DNA from: Mimachlamys varia
Taxonomy: Eukaryota; Mollusca; Bivalvia; Pectinida; Pectinidae
Assembly (NCBI GenBank): GCA_947623455.1
Contig: OX392536.1
Span: 34,601,465-34,665,464, forward strand
DNA length: 64,000 nt
Reading direction: 5' to 3'
Position numbers and translations under genes: made by a program
The notes under the pieces: model-generated
Told to the model about the DNA's origin: nothing
The model's input: only the letters and a program-made list of their open reading frames with translations
Database searches by the model: none
Part shown: positions 60,481-64,000 of the stretch, piece by piece
How positions within the stretch are numbered: the stretch's first letter is position 1
How the letters are laid out: each line of letters starts with the position of its first letter

Positions 60481-61489
60481 TTATAATAAAAGTATTTAAC
60501 TAATGTAGTTAATCTATTTAAACCATTTATTAGAGATTCTTTATATATGGTTAATTTAATATAATTATATTTAAATACCTGGTCCACACTGTTGAAATAT
60601 CTAACAGCGGACATATACACGTGGTCAGGTCAAAGTGAGGATAGAAGTAATGTAAATGTCATAATGTAAATTGTAATAAGTCTTACATGTAACTTGAAAT
60701 GAAATAGAATTTAATATATAAAATATACCTGTTAATGTTTAATACTTTATGGTTTTAAATATTTTAATTAAAGGCATTGGTTACACGTGTCCGTCCATAT
60801 ATTGTCAGGTAGTGTTCTTTTTATTTCAGGTTGCTGTCTTCGTTACGTGTTTTTATGTGTCCTAAATAAATGTTGATCTAATCTATACAACGTGTTGGAA
60901 CATAATTAATGCTTAAGGACTCACACAACTAAATAATTTACTATATGTTATTACTAAGCTTTAGAGCTAATAACTTTAATATTTGAAGTTCAACACTAGT
61001 GACAACTGCCTGGATTCACAGATACATACATGGCAAAGACTTCAAATGACATTTTATCAGAAGTTTCGTGGCATTTTAGCTCGCTACGGGCGTCTGCTTC
61101 GGACAACTGGAAATTTACATATCAAACCAGTGAAAGGGGACGGGAACACCCTCTGACTTTTGACCCCATATCAATCCGCCATCACATATCAAAATCTACC
61201 AAAAGTATACATTTTTGTAAAGTTAAATATCTATAGATTTCATTCAATGCAGAATATGTCAACAATTACCTATTTAGATTATTCAGAATCACTGTACTTA
61301 GCCGGAACAAATTTTCGGTAGGGACTACAAACGTATGAAACACTTCGTGATAGGCTGATTTAGTTGTGTGATTCCTTAAGAAGAAACCCATTTATATATT
61401 CATCGTGTGACACTTGCATTAGGCAAGGACAGTCATCACCAGATGGGACAGGAAAATATGTTTGCTTTTTTCTTGTAATTGGGATGCCA

Positions 61490-61618
61490 TTGTTGTGACC
61501 GACCGTGAATTGAACCTGGGACTCCCGCTTGGTAGGCGAGCGTTCTAACCACTGAGCCAAAAGTCCGAACGTTAGACTCGAGGGCCTAACACCTTATAAT
61601 TCTACCACATATGGTGAT
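61490..61618 (-). mobile_element. tRNA-derived SINE, second family, well kept head
   Basis: On the minus strand: TTTTGGCTCAGTGGTTAGAA (box A TGGCTCAGTGG), CGCTCGCCTACCAAGCGGGA anticodon-arm region, and CCAGGTTCAATTC (box B). It is clearly tRNA-like, but the 3' part of the acceptor stem does not pair, so it is not a functional tRNA gene. Confidence 0.75.
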
Positions 61619-61619
61619 T

Positions 61620-62480
61620 ATTGCCAGAGAAAACTAAGGCTAGGTTCAAACTTTGGGCCTTCAAAACTCCAGATGGACACTATAACTTTCGAACAGGTCT
61701 AGATTATTAAAAATATTTACGTAATTAATAAATTTTGTTTTCCTTCATACTGAATAATTAATTTACATAACTCCAATTTTCTTCAAAATGAAATTATTTT
61801 GTTTACTACGGTTTGTTTTCAAAGCAGATCAAAGCAACAGTGATCTCGATTGAACAACTTGAATTCTATAAATAAAATTAATAAAATCTTATCCCATTTT
61901 TTTAGTTTTCCTGAACGCATCAGCTTACAAAAGTTCTTTGGCTTTTCCGCATGCAGAGGTGAACAGGTGAATGTCAACTGCAACATTTTTCACGAAACAA
62001 GAAAAACTTACCATCATTGGTCTATATGTTCTAGATCGAATGACACTTCTCCCTGAAAACAAAGCTCGGTGAAAGGCACAAATAGTTGACATCTTGTTAA
62101 TCAGTCGCAAACAGGTTTATTCTGTTGCAAAACAATCGGTTTTGTAACATGCCGTACTGAACCTTAAAATGTGGTCGTGAAATTATTGCAGAAAAAAAAT
62201 GCGCTATTCTATGTAATACACAAGGTGCGTAACCTGTTCGTGTTATACCGGAAATAAACTTTATATTTCAAAAATAAAACAGATCCGACAGAGAATTTCC
62301 GGAATAGTACCATCTTGGCTATCTAGAGATTCCTTGTATAAATGTTTTTCAAATAAGGAATATGCTAGATATGGCGAAGTCTTCATTTTAAATGCAAATT
62401 TTCATTACAGATGCTTTATTAAAAACAGAGATTACTGTATTTCTTTTATATTAAATATCGAGATGTTCGAAGATGTGTGC
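61620..62480. other. Non-coding interval
   Basis: Nothing supported is seen. Confidence 0.4.
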
Positions 62481-62486
62481 TAAAAT

Positions 62487-62684
62487 CACAGGGGCTAGGC
62501 GCGGACCTATGTCATTATGAAATGATTGTCAGATATTTTTGTTTTACCTTTCTCGAATATAGCTCCTCCAACTACTATATATCTGTCACAAATATATAGT
62601 AGTGGGAGGAGCTATATTAGAGAAAGTTAAGAAAAAATTTGACAATCATTTCATAGTTACATAGGTCCGTGCCTAGCCCCTGTG
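62487..62684. mobile_element. Foldback/palindromic element, 198 bp
   Basis: Two arms of about 95 bp are inverted copies: CACAGGGGCTAGGCGCGGAC at the left, and CACAGGGGCTAGGCACGGAC when the right is reversed. The centre has AGCTCCTCCAACTACTATAT and its reverse. TAAAAT flanks both sides (62481 and about 62687). It could form a long hairpin RNA. A half copy is at 43270-43390. Confidence 0.85.
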
Positions 62685-62694
62685 GATAAAATGG

Positions 62695-64000
62695 GTCAAT
62701 TATAATTTGGCTATATTGATATAAACGACTTCTTCTCTGAAACTGAGCAATGTTTATTGCTCATATTTGCAGGGAAGCATCACTATGGGGCGGGGATTCA
62801 AAATTGTACGAATGGTGGGACTGACCCCCAGGGGCCTGAGGGGTAGGGCCAAAAGCGGTCAATTTGGCTTATTGATATTATAACGATTTCTTCCCTGGAT
62901 CTAAGCAATGTATGCCATCTTTATTTCAGTGGTAACATATACCTACATGTAGGTGATTGGGTTCAATTATACAAACGATGGAGCTTATCCCCAGGGGCCT
63001 GATGGCAGGGGCCAAAAGACATATTGAAATCATATTCAACTTTTAAACGGTTGAGATCCCCGCCCCAAAACTTATATATATATATGCAATTGTTGAGCAT
63101 AAAGAGACAATCATGATTTTAGTAGATTTAACCCTGGAGTCTGCCACATCCCTCAAGGCTTACATCCTCAGTCATAACTTTTAAATGATTGGGATCTCCA
63201 CCCCAAAAATATAAATATGATTGCTGGGACTAAATAGACGACCGCAATCATGATTTTAAATTGACCACAGGGTCTGCCACGCCCTTGCAGGCTTAACAGT
63301 TGAGATCCCCTCCCCGAAAACTATACATATCATTGCTGAGTTTACAGAGACGATCACAAATATGATTTTTAAATTTGACCCCAGGATCTGCCACGCCCTT
63401 GCAGACTTAATTATTGAGGTATAACTTTTGAACAGTTTAGATCCCCAACCCAAAACTACAATTACTGAGCATGAAGAAACAATCACGATTGTAGATTTTA
63501 CCACAGGGTCTGCCACACCCTTGCAGGCTTAACTATTGAGTCAAAACTTTTAACGGTTGTGATCTCCACCCAAAAACTATTTATTACATAACTGACCCGT
63601 CCAGTGATGTCATACGGCCATGTCATAAAAATGGTATTACACACGTGTAATAACACTATTATAACGTCATAAACAAAGACGTCTTTATAACGTCATATGA
63701 TTGTCTCGGTAGTGAAAATCGTACTGCCACAGAAGAAAGCCTTTCTTATAGAGAATTAATTTGAGAGTTTTTGTGTATTTTCTCATAAATATAAGTTATG
63801 TGATAAATAGAATCTTACACTCGTGTCAATGTAATATGGAATTGATCAAACTTTTTAAATAATTTAATATGTCACTCGCCTTAAGGCTCGTGATATATTG
63901 AAATTATCGTTTCATAAATCCATTTTACATTGACACTCGTGTAAGATCCTCTATATATACAATTGCTGGGCAGAAAGAGACAATCACAAACGTGATATCA
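62695..64000. repeat. Long-period degenerate repeat running off the window
   Basis: Diverged units of about 110-130 bp contain CTTTTAAACGGTTGAGATCC, CCCCAAAACTAT, GACAATCACGAT and GGGTCTGCCACGCCCTTGCA. They recur near 63040, 63175, 63295, 63425 and 63545, and again at the edge near 63960. A related unit pair with CCCCAGGGGCCTGA lies at 62790 and 62990. Non-coding. Confidence 0.65.

Noticed and set aside
61490..61618. A tRNA gene on the minus strand
   Set aside because: Boxes A and B are good, but the acceptor stem does not close and the head continues into a SINE body shared with 59875-60005.

Overview
The window is animal nuclear DNA, most likely from a bivalve mollusc. It is AT-rich and has no operons or bacterial gene spacing. 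Most of it is minisatellites, tRNA-derived SINEs and decayed retroelement pieces. Two spliced genes can be read with confidence. The bivalve assignment rests on the neuropeptide type (a molluscan-style adipokinetic hormone) and on SINE families whose internal and tail motifs resemble those I know from bivalve genomes. I cannot name the species.

Gene 1 (+ strand, 32650-40004) encodes a 96-residue adipokinetic hormone (AKH) precursor in three coding exons: a signal peptide, the decapeptide QISFSTSWGS, a GKR amidation and cleavage site, and an associated peptide with two cysteines. A TATA box lies about 106 bp before the ATG and an AATAAA lies 134 bp after the stop. Its first intron carries two minisatellites and a retroelement fragment.

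Gene 2 (- strand, 55292 down to 47077) is a complete nine-exon COX15, the mitochondrial heme A synthase. All splice phases join cleanly into 410 codons plus the stop, the same length as the human protein. It has a presequence rich in basic and hydroxylated residues, and its conserved histidines are in place. The most unusual thing in the window is in its intron 4. The 3' splice site with the first 26 nt of exon 5 is tandemly repeated 22 times at exactly 61 bp. The 5' splice site of the same intron sits at the edge of a separate 4 x 86 bp array. The pre-mRNA therefore carries about 21 decoy acceptors and 3 decoy donors.

Layout: 1-5.4 kb is AT-rich DNA with a 21-bp minisatellite. 5.4-14.3 kb holds retroelement and SINE copies, a 52/58-bp two-form minisatellite, and a 388-bp TTAA-flanked MITE with an adjacent 95-bp triplication. 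14.7-18.3 kb holds a LINE relic and a 27-bp minisatellite open in several frames. 19-32 kb is repeat relics and plain non-coding DNA. 32.5-40.1 kb is the AKH gene. 40.2-44 kb is a cluster of nested or facing RT-element relics. 45-47 kb is a degenerate repeat and the COX15 3' side. 47-55.3 kb is COX15. 55.3-64 kb holds SINEs, a foldback element and a divergent long-period repeat running off the right edge. One RT-element family recurs at 13 loci, often only as its 3' tail, and is the main mobile component.
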